Shown: positions 41,956 to 53,393 of the stretch, in pieces
Numbering within the stretch: the stretch's first letter is position 1
Layout: every line of letters begins with the position of its first letter
NCBI GenBank assembly: GCA_964036045.1
Contig: OZ038387.1
Coordinates: 21,823,637-21,887,636, forward strand
Direction: 5' to 3'
Length of the DNA: 64,000 bases
From: Eutreptiella sp. 'Long Island Sound 2002'
Lineage: Eukaryota; Euglenozoa; Euglenophyceae; Eutreptiales; Eutreptiaceae
Notes under the pieces: model-generated
What the model was told of the DNA's origin: nothing
What the model saw: only the letters and a program-made list of their open reading frames with translations
Databases searched by the model: none
Made by a program: the position numbers and the translations under genes

Positions 41956-42597
41956 GTGGCAGGAAACAAAGCCCATCAGGGTGGTTGGGGCGTGGATGGA
42001 CGCTGCTGGGATCGTCTGGCGCATTCCTCCAGCCTCCTCTACCCTGCCCCGGTCCTCAGCGCTGTCCGTCGAGGCAAACAGCGACATTTTGTCTGCTGGA
42101 TCCAGGTCAGGACGGCAGATGGTAGGGTGAAACTTGCCAAATGCCTGATTGACAATGGTTCAGAGGTCAATCTGGTGAGGAAAGGCTTTCTGCAGGAGGA
42201 TGAGGCGAAGGTATCCTCAACACCTGTCCAGCTGGAGGGAGTGAGCAGACATCGCCTTGACTGTGGCAACAGGGAGGCAGATTTGGCCGTCAGATTGGTG
42301 AAACAGTCTGTTTGGAGTGTGGAGACGGTGACGGAGGAATTGTTTTCTGAAAAATTCTATGAAGCCACCATAAATAATGATTTATTCTTGGGTCAACCTT
42401 GGCTTCACGCTCATCGTGTGTCGCCCTTGGGACACAGGACATGGTTCCTCCAAGATCCGTCAGCCAGCGACCCGTCGGAACTGTATTATCTGCACCCATA
42501 CACAAAGAGTGTTCAACACTTCAAGGAGCGAAATAAGCTACAAATTCAGCAAGATGGGCGGGAATGGACAAGGAATCAAGAGCAATTCAGCGAATGA
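41956..42597 (+). pseudogene. pro: C1 aspartic protease region
   Basis: Frame 1 with the protease signature AKCLIDNGSEVNLVRKGFL (Asp-Asn-Gly in place of Asp-Thr/Ser-Gly, 42,151-42,159), the following beta-rich part (VQLEGVSRHRLDCGNREADLA) and FLGQPWLHAHRV. It ends at a TGA (42,595) where C2 reads GGA, so the protease-RT polyprotein is interrupted. The family normally cleaves Gag-Pol. Confidence 0.75.
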
Positions 42598-42600
42598 AAG

Positions 42601-43319
42601 GTGGAATCATTGAACTGCAAGAAGTGGAAGTCAGTTTGCTATCGTGTCATCGATAAATGGCGGGACATTCTGGTGGAGTATTTCGAAAAGAACCACAATT
42701 TTTGTCCTCAAGTTGATGCCTTTGAAAACAAAAAGAATAAAGGATTTCCAAAGTTCTACGACGATGCCTAGATTGAGGACTGGTCTGATCCTTTATGGAT
42801 CAATCCGCCCTTCGACGGTTTTCCTCGTGTGGTGCAGAAGCTGAAGACATCCGGCGCAAAGGCGATTTTAATTGTCCCCAATTGGCCAAAACAAACTTGG
42901 TTCAAGGACATTATGGACGTTTCGATCGACATTGTCGAAGTACCTCACAAAGGACTGAAGCTGTATTGCAAAGACAATGGCAAACCTTTGCCACAGTGTT
43001 CGTGGAGCACGTTGGCGTGCTTAGTTGACAGGAATCTGGGAGATTATTGGCAAGATGACAGTGAGATGGGAACAGAAGAGGTCATATCAAATTCCTCAAG
43101 AATCAACGAAATTGAGGTGGATCGAGACGATTGAGAGCGGAATCCCGAGACATCGTCGCGGAGGGACGGAAGGACAATCAGCGTCCCTCAACAGAACGCC
43201 TGCATCCATTCCAATTCATCTCCATCAGACAAGAATCAAGTCAAAAGTGTCAAGATTTCAAGCAAGAATGATGACAAATCTCCAAGAATCTCGCCTGAAT
43301 TGACAGGAATGCAGCTGAA
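42601..43319 (+). pseudogene. C1 NPPF methyltransferase-like module between protease and RT
   Basis: In frame with the protease after the TGA. VDAFENKKNKGFPKFYDDA, TAG (42,769), then WINPPFDGFPRVVQKL (NPPF at 42,802-42,813), GAKAILIVPNWPKQTWF and DIVEVPHKGLKLYC. The NPPF and WPKQxWF pattern resembles the adenine-methyltransferase-like domain of DIRS-type retroelements and motif IV of N6-adenine methyltransferases. A role in methylating element DNA or RNA is only inferred. A TGA at 43,132 and the insertion of block D at 43,330 break it further. Confidence 0.65.
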
Positions 43320-43329
43320 TTCGTCCGAC
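43320..43329. repeat. Left 10-bp target-site duplication of block D
   Basis: TTCGTCCGAC, repeated at 47,220-47,229. C2 has a single uninterrupted version (near 52,640-52,649, TTCGTCTGAC). Confidence 0.9.
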
Positions 43330-46300
43330 GAGGTAGGTAGGTAGGTGCACTCGGTCGCGGAGAGGCGCCCCATGGTTCCCCCTGGCGTCGCCCCTGTGAG
43401 GAACAGGAAGGGGGTCCGCGCGTGAAGAGGGGAGGCGGCTTACATCTCGCTAGACCTGACTGGTGGCCCCCTACAAAGCGGCCCCGGGCAACACCGGGAG
43501 GGCTGATCGCCGCCAGCGTGACTACTTGTCATGCCGGGAGGGTGGGCCCCCGTGCTTGCGCACGTCCCCTCCTTTGGGCAGAACCCTAGGGGTTCAGCGG
43601 ACTTCCTGGCGTATCCCGTTCCAAAGGGATGCATGCATGTTCTTGGTACTGGGGTTCCGAGGTGCTTGGGTGTCGCACGCTCCGCCTCGAGTCCCAAAGC
43701 AGCGCAGGCCTGCGGATGCAGCCTTACCCCCAGTCTCCGGATCTCGTTTGGCTGGGTCACCTGCATGGCACGGGCTGCCTCAGTGCCCGGGCTATGGACA
43801 CTGGGTTTCCTACTGTTGCGTGGCGCTTGTGTTTGCGTCTGGGTTGTGGTTGGGTTCGGGTTTCAGCTGCGCCCCGCCACTCCCGGCTGGGGTGTTGGGG
43901 TGTGTGTGCGCTTGTGTGTGCGCTCCGCTTGTACCCTGCCACTCCTGGCTCGGGTGTGCGGTGTGGGTGTGTGTGGTTGGGTTGGGGTTCTGGCTGCGCC
44001 CCGCCACTCCTGGCTGGGGTGTCGGGGTTTGTGTCTGCTTGTGTGCGCGCTCCGCTTGCACCCGGCCACTCCTCGCTGGGGTGCGCGCCGTGGGTGTGTG
44101 TGTTTGGGCTCGGGTTTCGGCTGCACCCCGCCACTCATGGCTGGGGTGTTGGGCTGTGTGTGTGCTGGTGTGGGCGCTCTGCTTGCACCCCGCCACTCCC
44201 CGCTGGGGTGCGCGCCGTGGGTGTGTGTGTTTGGGCTCGGGTTTCGGCTGCGCCCCGCCACTCCTGGCTGGGGTGTTGGGGTGTGTGTGTGCTCGTGTGC
44301 GTGCCCCCCTTGTACCCCGCCACTCCTGGCTCAGGTGTGCGGTGTGGGTGTGTGTGTTTGGGCTCGGGTTTCGGCTGAGCCCCGCCACTCCTGGCTCGGG
44401 TGTTGGGGTGTGTGTGTGCTGGTGTGCGTGCTCCTCCTGTGGCCCGCCTCTCCTGGCTGGGGTCTGCGGCTTGGGTGTGTGTGCTTGGTCTCGGGTTTTG
44501 GCTGCGCCCCGCCACTCCTGGCTGGGCTGTTGGGCTGTATGTGTGCTCGTGTGCGCGCTCCGCTTGCACCCTGCCACTCCTGGCTGGGGTGCGCGGTGTG
44601 CGTGTGTGGGTTTGGGCTCGGGTTTCGGCTGCGCCCCGCCACTCCTGGCTGGGGTGTTGGGCTGTGTGTGTGCTCGTGTGCGCGCTCTGCTTGCTCCCAG
44701 CCACTCCTTGCGGGGGTGTGCGTTGTGGGTGTGTGTGCTGGGGCTCGGGGGTCGGCTGCACCCCGCCACTCCTGGCTGGGGTGTTGGGCTGTGTGTGTGC
44801 TCGTGTGCGCGCTCCGCTTGCACCCCACCACTCCTGGCTGGGGTTCGCGGTGTGGGTGTGTGTGTTTGGGCTCGGGTTTCGGCTGCGCCCCGCCACTCCT
44901 GGCTGGGGTCTTGGGCTGTGTGAATGCCCGTGTGCGCGCTCCGTTTGCACCCAGCCTCTCCTGGCACGGGTGCGCGGTGTGGGTGTGTGTGTTTGGGCTC
45001 GGTCTTCGGCTGCGCCCCGCCACTCCTGGCTGGGGTGTTGGGGTGTGTGTGTGCTGGTGTGTGCGCTCTGCTTGCAGCCCGCCACTCCTGGCACAGGTGC
45101 GCGCCGTGGGTGTGTGTGTTTGGGCTCGGGTTTGGGCTGCGCCCTGCCAGTCCTGGCTGGGGTGTTGGGCTGTGTGTGTGCTGGTGTGGGCGCTCCGCTT
45201 GCACCCAGCCACTTCTGGCCGGGGTGCGCGGTGTGGGTGTGTGTGTTTGGACTCGGGGTTCGGCTGCGCCGCGCCACTCCTGGCTGGGGTGTTGGGCTGT
45301 GTGTGTGCTCGTGTGCACGCTCCGTTTGCACCCATCCACTCCTGGCACGGGTGCGCAGTGTGGGTGTGTGTGTTTGGGCTCGGGTTTCGGCTGCGCCCCG
45401 CCACACCTGGCTTGGGTGTGCGTTGTGGGTGTGTGTGCTGGGGCTCGGGTTTTGGCTGCGCCCCGCAACTCCTGGCTGGCCCGTTGGGCTGTGTGTGTGC
45501 TCGTGTGCGCACTCCGCTTGCACCCCGCCCCTCCCGGCTGTGGTGCGCGGTGTGTGTGTGTGTGTATGGGCTCTGGTTTCGGCTGCGCCCCGCCACTCCT
45601 GGCTGGGGTGTTGGGCTGTGTTTGTGCTCGTGTGCGCGCTCCGTTTGCACCCAGCCTCTCCTGGCACGGGTGCGCGGTGTGCGTGTGTGTGTCTGGGCTC
45701 GGGTTTCGGCTGTGCCCCGCCACTCCTGGCTGGGGTGTTGGGGTGTGTGTGTGCTGGTGTGTGCGCTCCGCTTGCACCCCGCCACTCCTGGCTGGGGTGC
45801 GCGCCGTGGGTGTGTGTGTTTGGGCTCGGGTTTGGGCTGCGCCCCGCCAGTCCTGGCTGGGGTATTGGGCTGTGTGTGTCCTGGTGTGGGCGCTCCGCTG
45901 ACACCCGGCCACTCCTGGCTGGGGTGCGCGCCGTGGGTGTGTGTGTTTGGGCTCGGGTTTCGGCTGCACCCCGCCACTCCTGGCCGGGGTGTTGGGCTGT
46001 GTGTGTGCTCGTGTGGGTGCTTCGCTTGCACCCCGCCACTCCTGGCTGGGGTGCGCGCCGTGCATGTGTGTGTTTGGGCTCGGTTTTCGGCTGCGCCCCG
46101 CCACTCCTGGCTGGGGTGTTGGGGTGTGTGTGTGCTGGTGTGGGCGCTCCGCTTGCACCCCGCCACTCCTGGCTGGGGTGCGCGCAGTGGCTGTGTGTGT
46201 TTGGGCTTGGGTTTCGACTGCACCCCGCCACTCCTGGCTGGGGTGATGGGCTGTGTGTGTGCTGGTGTGGGCGCTCTGCTTGCACCCCGTGACTCCTGGC

Positions 46301-47219
46301 TGGGGTGCGCGCCGTGGATGTGTGTGTTCGGGCTCGGGTTTCGGCTGCGCCCCGCCACTCTTGGCTGGAATGTTGGGGTGTGTGTGTGCTCGTGTGCATG
46401 CCCCCCTTGTACCCCGCCTCTCCTGGCTGGGGTGTGCGGTGTGGGTGTGTGTCTTTGGGCTCGGGTTTGGGCTGCGCCCCGCCACTCCTGGCTGGGGTGT
46501 TGGGGTGTGTGTGTGCTGGTGTGCGTGCTCCTCCTGTATCCCGCCTCTCCTGGCTGGGGTGTGCGGTGTGGGTGTGTGTGCTTGGGCTCGGGTTTTGGCT
46601 GCGCTCCGCCACTCCTGGCTGGGGTGTTGGCTGTGTGTGTGCTCGTGTGCGCGCTCCGCTTACACCCCGCCATTCCTGGCTGGGGTGCGCGGTGTGGGTG
46701 TGTGTGTTTGGGCTCGGGTTTCGGCTGCACCCCGCCACTCCTAGCTTGGGTATTGGGTCGTGTGTGTGCTCGTGTGGGCGCTCCGCTTGCACCCGTCCAC
46801 TCCTGACACAGGTGCGCGGTGTGGGTGTGTGTGTTTGGGCTCGGGTTTCGGCTGCGCCCCGCCACTCCTGGCTGGGGTGTGCGTTGTGGGTGTGTGTGCT
46901 CGGGCTCGGGTTTTGGCTGCGCCCCGCCACTCCTGGCTGGGGTTTGTGGTGTTTGAGTTGGCTGTTGCCTGACACCTGTTCGTGTGCGGTGGTTCGTTGC
47001 GTGTTGTGCGCCCTCTCCGGGTTTGTGGCACCCGGCAGCCGTCGCTACTTGGCACCTGTCGGTGTGCCTTCATTGTGGCCGGCGGCGTGCATCTCTCGCG
47101 GGCCTCGTGGCCCCGCGTGGTCCGCCGCGCCTCGTCCGGTCCGGTCGCTCTCGGTGCTCCGGTTGGCTTTCCCGTCAGCGTGGTGCCTTTCCCCACCGCG
47201 GGGGCTTGCGCCCCCGGCT
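43330..47219 (-). mobile_element. Block D: minisatellite-bearing insertion in element C1
   Basis: A 3.89-kb insertion with exact 10-bp target duplications. C2 serves as the empty-site control. The left end is (AGGT)n (43,331-43,346), as in block D'. Then come about 500 bp of GC-rich unique DNA, a 3.1-kb dimeric minisatellite, and 280 bp of GC-rich right end (hairpin GGGGGCTTGCGCCCCC next to the junction). No terminal inverted repeats and no coding domain. The simple-repeat end suggests a retroposon 3' tail read on the minus strand. A non-TIR DNA transposon is possible. Confidence 0.78.
43850..46940. repeat. Dimeric minisatellite of about 127 bp
   Basis: About 24 copies of a two-part unit. 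Both halves start with the core CCCCGCCACTCCTGGCTGGGG and differ in their linkers: one TGTTGGGCTGTGTGTGTGCT-like, the other GTGCGCGCCGTGGGTGTG-like followed by TTTGGGCTCGGGTTTCGGCT. The core can fold (CCCC against GGGG, CCA against TGG). The plus strand is nearly free of A, which opens frames of about 1,090 codons on the plus strand and 950 on the minus. These are compositional artefacts. Confidence 0.93.
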
Positions 47220-47229
47220 TTCGTCCGAC
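47220..47229. repeat. Right 10-bp target-site duplication of block D
   Basis: Second TTCGTCCGAC. Element C1 pol sequence resumes directly after it. Confidence 0.9.
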
Positions 47230-48420
47230 CATCCCTTCAAGACATTCGTGGACCCCCTTCATTGGTGGGACCCCACTGAGGAGCGAGCTCAGGTGAGCTT
47301 CATTCTACAACAATGCGACGAAGAAGTTTGGAATGAAGTGGCCAAGCAAATGAGACCACGACCAACAATTCGCAAATTGGTGGACGTAATGTTTGTGATT
47401 AAATGTCAGAATCAGGTCGACGGAGAGAAGATATCTGCAAGAAGGGACGCAGTCTTCGAAGATTATAAAGATGACGTGCTGAGTGGGAAGTTGTTGAAAA
47501 ATTCCAATTCCCCCAATTCGCCAATTCAATGTGAAAATGGGGAAGCCAAGATTGAGATAATCCAAGGCTCAAAGGTTCACAAGCAACGTCCATTCTATCT
47601 TCACGGCACCAAAGTAGATGCCCTGAGAAAGATGATTGAGCGCAATCTCCATGAGTTCGGTTGGTTGGAGGGCTGCATGAGTTCTGAGTGGTATACAGCA
47701 CCATTTACTGTGCCAAAAGCCCCACCCTCTGCTGACCAATTCAGCATAGATGCTTGGCGTCTAGTAGTGGATTACAGAGCCCTGAATGCCGCCACAGTAC
47801 CTGGCGCGCATCCCCTGCCCTTAATTGAGGAGGAGACCGCCAAGAGGGCAAAAGGCATGCTCTTCACTGTGCTGGATTTGCGCCATGGCTTTCATCAGAT
47901 GCCCCTTCGAAAGGAGGACAGGCATTTGACGGCAATGTGCACGCCCTGTGGCACTGACCAGTGGACTGTAATGCCGATGTGTCTGAAGAATGCGCCGTCG
48001 ATGTTTCAGAAGATGATGGAGACTATTTTATTTCAGAAGCACAAGGCTCTGGGCTTACAAGAATTCTGCAGCATCTACATCTACGAGCTTCTGATTGCCA
48101 CGCCGTTGGGAAAAGACTTTGATGAGTGCCTGACGTTGCATGAAGAAGAAAATTCGCAAAGTTCTCGGAGTCGCTCGACAAGAGAAGCTCGTGTGTGGAC
48201 CCAAGAAGGGCAAAATGTTCCTCCAGAGTGTGGAATTCTGTGGCTCTATCTTGGAAGATGGGACATGAAGACCAGCCTGAGGGAAAATGGCTGCCCTGCA
48301 GGTCTGGGAAAGGCCTTAAACCATCACGCAGCTTCGTGCCTTTTTAGGCTGCTGCAATTACTAACACGATTTCTTTCCCCTCTACGCCAAGTGCTCTGGT
48401 CCCCTGACATAGGAACTCAA
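47230..48420 (+). pseudogene. pol: C1 reverse transcriptase (degenerate active site)
   Basis: Ty3-like RT: WRLVVDYRALNAATV, FTVLDLRHGFHQMPL (motif A) and TVMPMCLKNAPSMFQ (motif B). At the motif C position it has SIYIYELLIATPLG (48,076-48,087), where active enzymes have YIDDLL, so both the catalytic and neighbouring Asp are lost. The frame shifts after DECLTLHEE (compare C2), and a TAA shared with C2 follows CNY near 48,363. Not functional. Confidence 0.85.
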
Positions 48421-49030
48421 GGTTGGCAAAGTAAAAGGAAAGAAGGGATCTCAAGTCAAGCTCAAGTGGACGCCAGAATGTGAAGAGGCCTTTACTGGAC
48501 TCAAGGAAGCACTGGCAAATGTGGTTACATTAAGGACTCCGCGGTTAGATGGAAGACCGTTTTGTATTCGTACAGACACCAGTCGTTACGCCATTGGTGC
48601 TACGATCGAACAAGTCAACGATGAAGGTCACCATCACCCCCTGGCTTTCTGGTCTCGCAAGCTTACAACAAGACAGCGAAATTGGAGTCCAAGGAAACAA
48701 GAAGCCTACGCAATTCTCTGTGCCCTACGGCGCTATGAGGGTTGGATTCTGGGTCATCGCGTTGAGGTACTGACTGACCACAAGTCACTGGAAAGCTGGA
48801 GGACAGAACATGTGGATACCCCTGATGGACCGGCTGGGAGAAGAGGCCGTTGGCATGAATTTCTCAGCAAATTTGACCTCCATGTGACTTACATCCCGGG
48901 TTGCTACAACACCGTGGCGGACGCCCTGAGTCGCTGGGCCTACCCAGCCTCAGAGGCTTACTCTGAAGTGAGTTTTCATGGGACATCGAAGGATAAAGCC
49001 GAGGTGATCGAGTTTGACAAGGAGGAACAA
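48421..49030 (+). pseudogene. pol: C1 RNase H
   Basis: Frame with RTDTSRYAIGATIEQ, AFWSRKLTTRQRNWSPRKQEAYAIL (not contiguous with the first), TDHKSLESW, and the tether end YIPGCYNTVADALSRWAYPAS. This is a standard Ty3-type RNase H that degrades the RNA strand of the hybrid. It ends in an acidic segment (EFDKEEQ), where the sequence jumps at about 49,030 into the gag of C2. Confidence 0.85.
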
Positions 49031-50538
49031 AAAGGACTAGATGCCCATCATGTGGTGAGTGCGCCGAGGACTGCTCCTGTCGGCGCCAGATTTCGTCGCT
49101 GGAAGACAGGGTGAAGGAGCTGAAGAAGGACGCCAAGGAAAAAAAGCGGGATGATGACAGCAAGTGGAAGGAGATGGAGCAGAAGCTGGAAAGGTTGACC
49201 AATCTGGTACAAAATCTGAGCACTACTGGGCTCACTGGACCAGCGCCTACAATGGCAGGCCACCAAGCACCTACCTCCTCAGCTGCACCTGCATCCACGT
49301 CCTACAGCGTTCCACACACTCTGACACCCCCAGCTTTTACTGGTTCACCCCCAGCGTTTACTGCAAATCCTGGTATCCCCCCTACTGGAAATACAAGTCC
49401 TATTGGGCTTAATCTGGGTACTGAAGGAGGAGAATCTTCGTAAGAGAGGTCTGTACTGTCTGTGGGTACCGTTGCCAATATTGATGGAGAAGCAAGAACC
49501 ACCGTGAAGGAGAGATCAATAGCCTTGAAGAAGAAAGGCAAAGAAAAGAAGGAAAATGAAGCCAAACTGAAAGAAAAACAGAAGAAATTGAAGGGAATGA
49601 GGTATCGTCAAGTGCAATCAACACCGTTTGTGCAGCCCTCTTTGGACCAGGCGTTGTTGGCGGCCGCAATTGCTCAAGCACAGGCAATGGGAGGCGCCGC
49701 CGTCAACCCAGTTTTCATCAATCCTGTTGGCACATCTGCAGGTTTGAACTTGAACCATCTGCTCAATCCGTTGCACATGAGGCTTAGAGGGTCAATAATG
49801 AAGCAGCCTAAGTTCTCAGGGCACCGAAATTATTGGGCTTCCTTCGAAAGACAATTCATGGTTTGGCTGCAGACAGAGAAACTCGACAAGGAACTCTGCA
49901 TTCTCGGTTTGATGGACTGTTTCACTGGCAAATTCAAGGAAAGTACATATAATCTCTATGTTGAAAGGCAGAATCAAGGAGAACCCCTGACCTATGAAGA
50001 GCTGTGGCGAACGCTCAAATTGAAAGGCTCTCGAAACCCTGAGGATCATTACAGGAACCGTCTTGAGAACGTCAGGGCGATCAAGAAACTGTTTCTTGCA
50101 GAGGTCGTAATAGCAAGGCAGGATTGGCAGTTTTTGGTGCAGGAAGCGAAGAGCGCTCGAGAAAGCCTTTCTGAAGGCGAAATGAAGAAGATTCTGCTGA
50201 GCAAGCTGACGCCGGAGACTAAGCAGAAGATCAGGGACTCCCAAGCGGACAAAAAAGTCCTGGGCAACTGGGTTGAAGTCCGAGGATTGCCGGAGACTAT
50301 GGGAAAAATGGCAGTTCGTGAGTTGCTAAACTCCATCAGTGCTATTGGTTTCAAAGACATCACCCTTCGTGAAGGCAGATGGAGAGTCGAGTTCCATGAT
50401 TCTGAACAGTCGGAGCTTTTCTGTAACACCGTGGATGGAAAAGTGGAGTTTAAGGGAACAGTTTTGAAGGTGCGGCCGTGGATGTCTGATATGGGGTCGA
50501 GCAGATTCGGGACCAACTTGAAAAGTATGCAAACTTAG
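49031..50538 (+). pseudogene. gag: C2 Gag (5'-truncated)
   Basis: Starts within the coiled-coil part of Gag (equivalent to about 39,733 in C1) right after the C1 RNase H. It contains the shared TAA at 49,441-49,443, then an uninterrupted capsid frame (49,462-50,538) that extends 19 or more codons beyond C1 (KVEFKGTVLKVRPWMSDMG) to a TAG. It is the best preserved Gag of the three copies. The LTR, ORFa and leader are missing. Confidence 0.82.
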
Positions 50539-51240
50539 AACGCCAGAAGTCCCAGGGTGCGCAAGGATTCAGAGGCAAGATCAGCGCCGTTGGTGAGAAG
50601 GGATACGCCGTGTGCCTTTCCCTTGCAATAAGAACGTCGGGCGGCAACTCACTCAACCGCAGACCACAGATGGGCGCCCTCAGATCTCAAAACAATTCAG
50701 TCCAAAATGGACGGAAAGGGAAATTCGCCGAAAAATCCCCAGCAGGATGGAGCACGAGATGCTGACCAACATGGACGGGGAAAGGGTAAAGGGTAGCCCA
50801 AAGGAAAGAACAGAGATTGGACACCGAAAGATTACTCTCAGCAAGGCGGAGATCCAACTGGCTCAAGATGGACGGAAGCTGGTGGAAAATCTGGTGCAAA
50901 ATCTGGTGAAAAGGGTGGAAAAGGACAAGGTAAGTCCGGGAATCAAGATGATTCCAAGGTGAATGGCAACCCCCTGTACACGGAGACGCCAGCAAACAAG
51001 ACCTTTGGCAACAACAAGGATACTGGAGGTCGTGCCAAGGGCAGACCCAACGCATTCAACCCCAATTCCAACACCTTCAGCAACAAGGGCCAAGAGGTAA
51101 GAAAGGTGGTGGTGGAAAGTCATTTGGTGGTTGTGGACGTGGAAAAGAAGTCAATGCCGTTGAGACAGGAGAAGAATGGGTTGACGAAGGACAGGTACAA
51201 GACGTGCAGCCGAACGTCGAAGAAGAATGGCAGTAGGGAG
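50539..51240 (+). pseudogene. C2 basic nucleocapsid-like region
   Basis: Homologous to C1 41,121-41,917. A one-base loss near 51,090 (CAAGAGGTAAG against CCACGGAGGTAAG) shifts the Gly/Lys-rich frame. Fragments NGNPLYTETPANKTFGNNK and KGRPNAFNPNSN are clear. Confidence 0.55.
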
Positions 51241-51311
51241 GCAAACTTGACCTAACCCCCAACATTGGTGTTGAGTGGCAGAAAACAAAGCCCATCAGGG
51301 TAGTTGGGGCG

Positions 51312-53393
51312 GTGGATGGACGCTGCTGGGATCGTCTGGCGCATTCCTCCGGCCTCCTCTACCCTGCCTGGGACCTCAGCGCTGTCCGTCAAGGCAAACA
51401 GCGACAGTTTGTCTGCTGGATCCAGGTCAGGACGGCAGATGGTAAGGTTAAACTTGCTAAATGCCTGATTGACAATCATTCAGAGGTCAATCTGGTGAGG
51501 AAAGGCTTTCTGCAGGAGGATGAGGCGAAGGTATCCTCGACACCCGTCCAGCTGGAGGGAGTGAGCGGACATCGCCTTGACGGTGGCGACAGGGAGGCAG
51601 ATTTGGCCGTCAGATTGGTGAAACAGTCTGTTTGGAGTGTGGAGACGGTGACGGAGGAATGGTTTTCTGGAAAATTTTATGAAGCCACCATAAAGTATGA
51701 TTTTTTCTTGGGTCAACCTTGGCTTCACGCTCATCGTGTGTCGCCCATGGGACACAGGACATGCTTCCTCCAAGATCCGTCAGCCAGCGACCCGTCCGAA
51801 CTGTATTATCTGCACCCATACACCAAGAGTGTTCAACACTTCAAGGAGCGAAATAAGCTACAAATTCAGCAAGATGGGCAGGAGTGGACAAGGAATCAAG
51901 AGCAATTCAGCGAAGGAAAGGTGAAATCATTGAACTGCAAGAAGTGGAAGTCAGTTTGCTATCGTGTCGTCGACAAATGGCGGGACATTCTGGTGGGGTA
52001 TTTCGAAAAGAACCACAATTTTCGTCCTCAAGTTGATGCCTTTGCAAACAAAAAGAATAAAAGATTTCCAAAGTTCTACGACGATGCCTAGAGTGAGGAC
52101 TGATCTGAACCTTTATGGATCAATCCGTGCTTCGACAGTTTTCCTCGTGTGGTGCAGAAGCTGAAGCAATCCGGCGCAAAGGCGATTTTAATTGTCCCCA
52201 ATTGGCCAAAACAAACTTGGTTCAAGGACATTATGGACGTTTCGATCGACATTGCCGAAGTACCTCACAAAGGAGTGATGCTGTATTGCAAAGACAATGG
52301 GAAACCTTTGCCACAGTGTTCGTGGAGCACGTTCGCGTGCTTAGTTGACAGGAATCTGGGAGATTATTGGCAAGATGACAGTGAGATGGGAACAGAAGAG
52401 GTCATATCGAATTCCTCAAGAATCGACGAAATTGAGGTGGATCGAGACGATCGAGAGCGGAATCCCAACACATCGTCGCGGAGAGAGGGAAGGACAATCA
52501 GCGTCCCTCAAGAGAACGCCTGCATCCATTCCAATTCGTATCCATCTGGCAAGAATCAAGTCAAAAATGTCAAGATTTCAAGCAAGAATCAGGACGAATC
52601 TCCAAGAATCTCGCCTGAATTGACAGGAATGCAGCTGAATTCGTCTGACCTTCCCTTCGAGACATTCGTGGACCCCCTTCATTGGTGGGACCCCACTGAG
52701 GAGCGAGCTCAGGTGAGCTTCATTCGACAACAATGCGACGAAGAACTTTGGAATGAAGTGGCCAAGCAAATGAGACCACGACCAACAATTCGCAAATTGG
52801 TGGACATAATGTTGGTGATTAAATGTCGGAATCAGGTCGACGGAGACAACATATCTGCAAGAAGGGACGCAGTGTTCGAAGATTATAAAGATGACGTGCT
52901 GAGTGGGAAGTTGTGGAAAAATTCCAATTCCCCCAATTCCCCAATTCAATGTGAAAATGGGGAAGCCAAGATTGAGATAATCCAAGGCCCAAAGGTTCAC
53001 ACGCAACGTCCATTCTATCTTCACGGCACCAAAGCAGATGCCCTGAGAAAGATGAGTGAGCGCAATCTCCATGAGTTCGGTTGGTTGGAGGGCTGCATGA
53101 GTTCTGAGTGGTATTCGCCACCATTTACTGTGCCAAAAGCCCCACCCCCTGCTGACCAATCCAGCATAGATGCTTGGCGTCTAGTAGTGGATTACAGAGC
53201 CCTGAATGCCGCCACAGTACCTGACGCGCATCCCCTGCCCTTAATTGAGGAGGAGACCGCCAAGAGGGCAAAAGGCAAGCTCTTCACTGTGCTGGACTTG
53301 CGCCATGGCTTTCATCAGATGCCCCTTCGAAAGGAGGACAGGCATTTGACGGCAATGTGCACGCCCTGTGGCACTGACCAGTGGGGACTGTAA
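51312..53393 (+). pseudogene. pol: C2 protease, NPPF module and RT in one frame
   Basis: A single reading frame interrupted only by TAG at 52,089 (shared with C1) and a TGA shortly after. Protease: KCLIDNHSEVNLV (Gly of the active site changed to His, 51,471-51,479). NPPF module: WINPCFDSFPRVV (Pro to Cys, 52,122-52,133), GAKAILIVPNWPKQTWF. Then an uninterrupted linker and the RT fingers and palm (WRLVVDYRALNAATV, VLDLRHGFHQMPL) to a stop at 53,391. That stop is caused by two extra G near 53,383 relative to C1. It proves that the protease, the module and RT were one polyprotein. Confidence 0.82.

Noticed and set aside
43531-46806. Open frames of about 1,090 codons (plus) and 850-950 codons (minus) over the dimeric minisatellite
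   Set aside because: Tandem-repeat artefacts of composition. No start context, no domain, and all frames on both strands are long.
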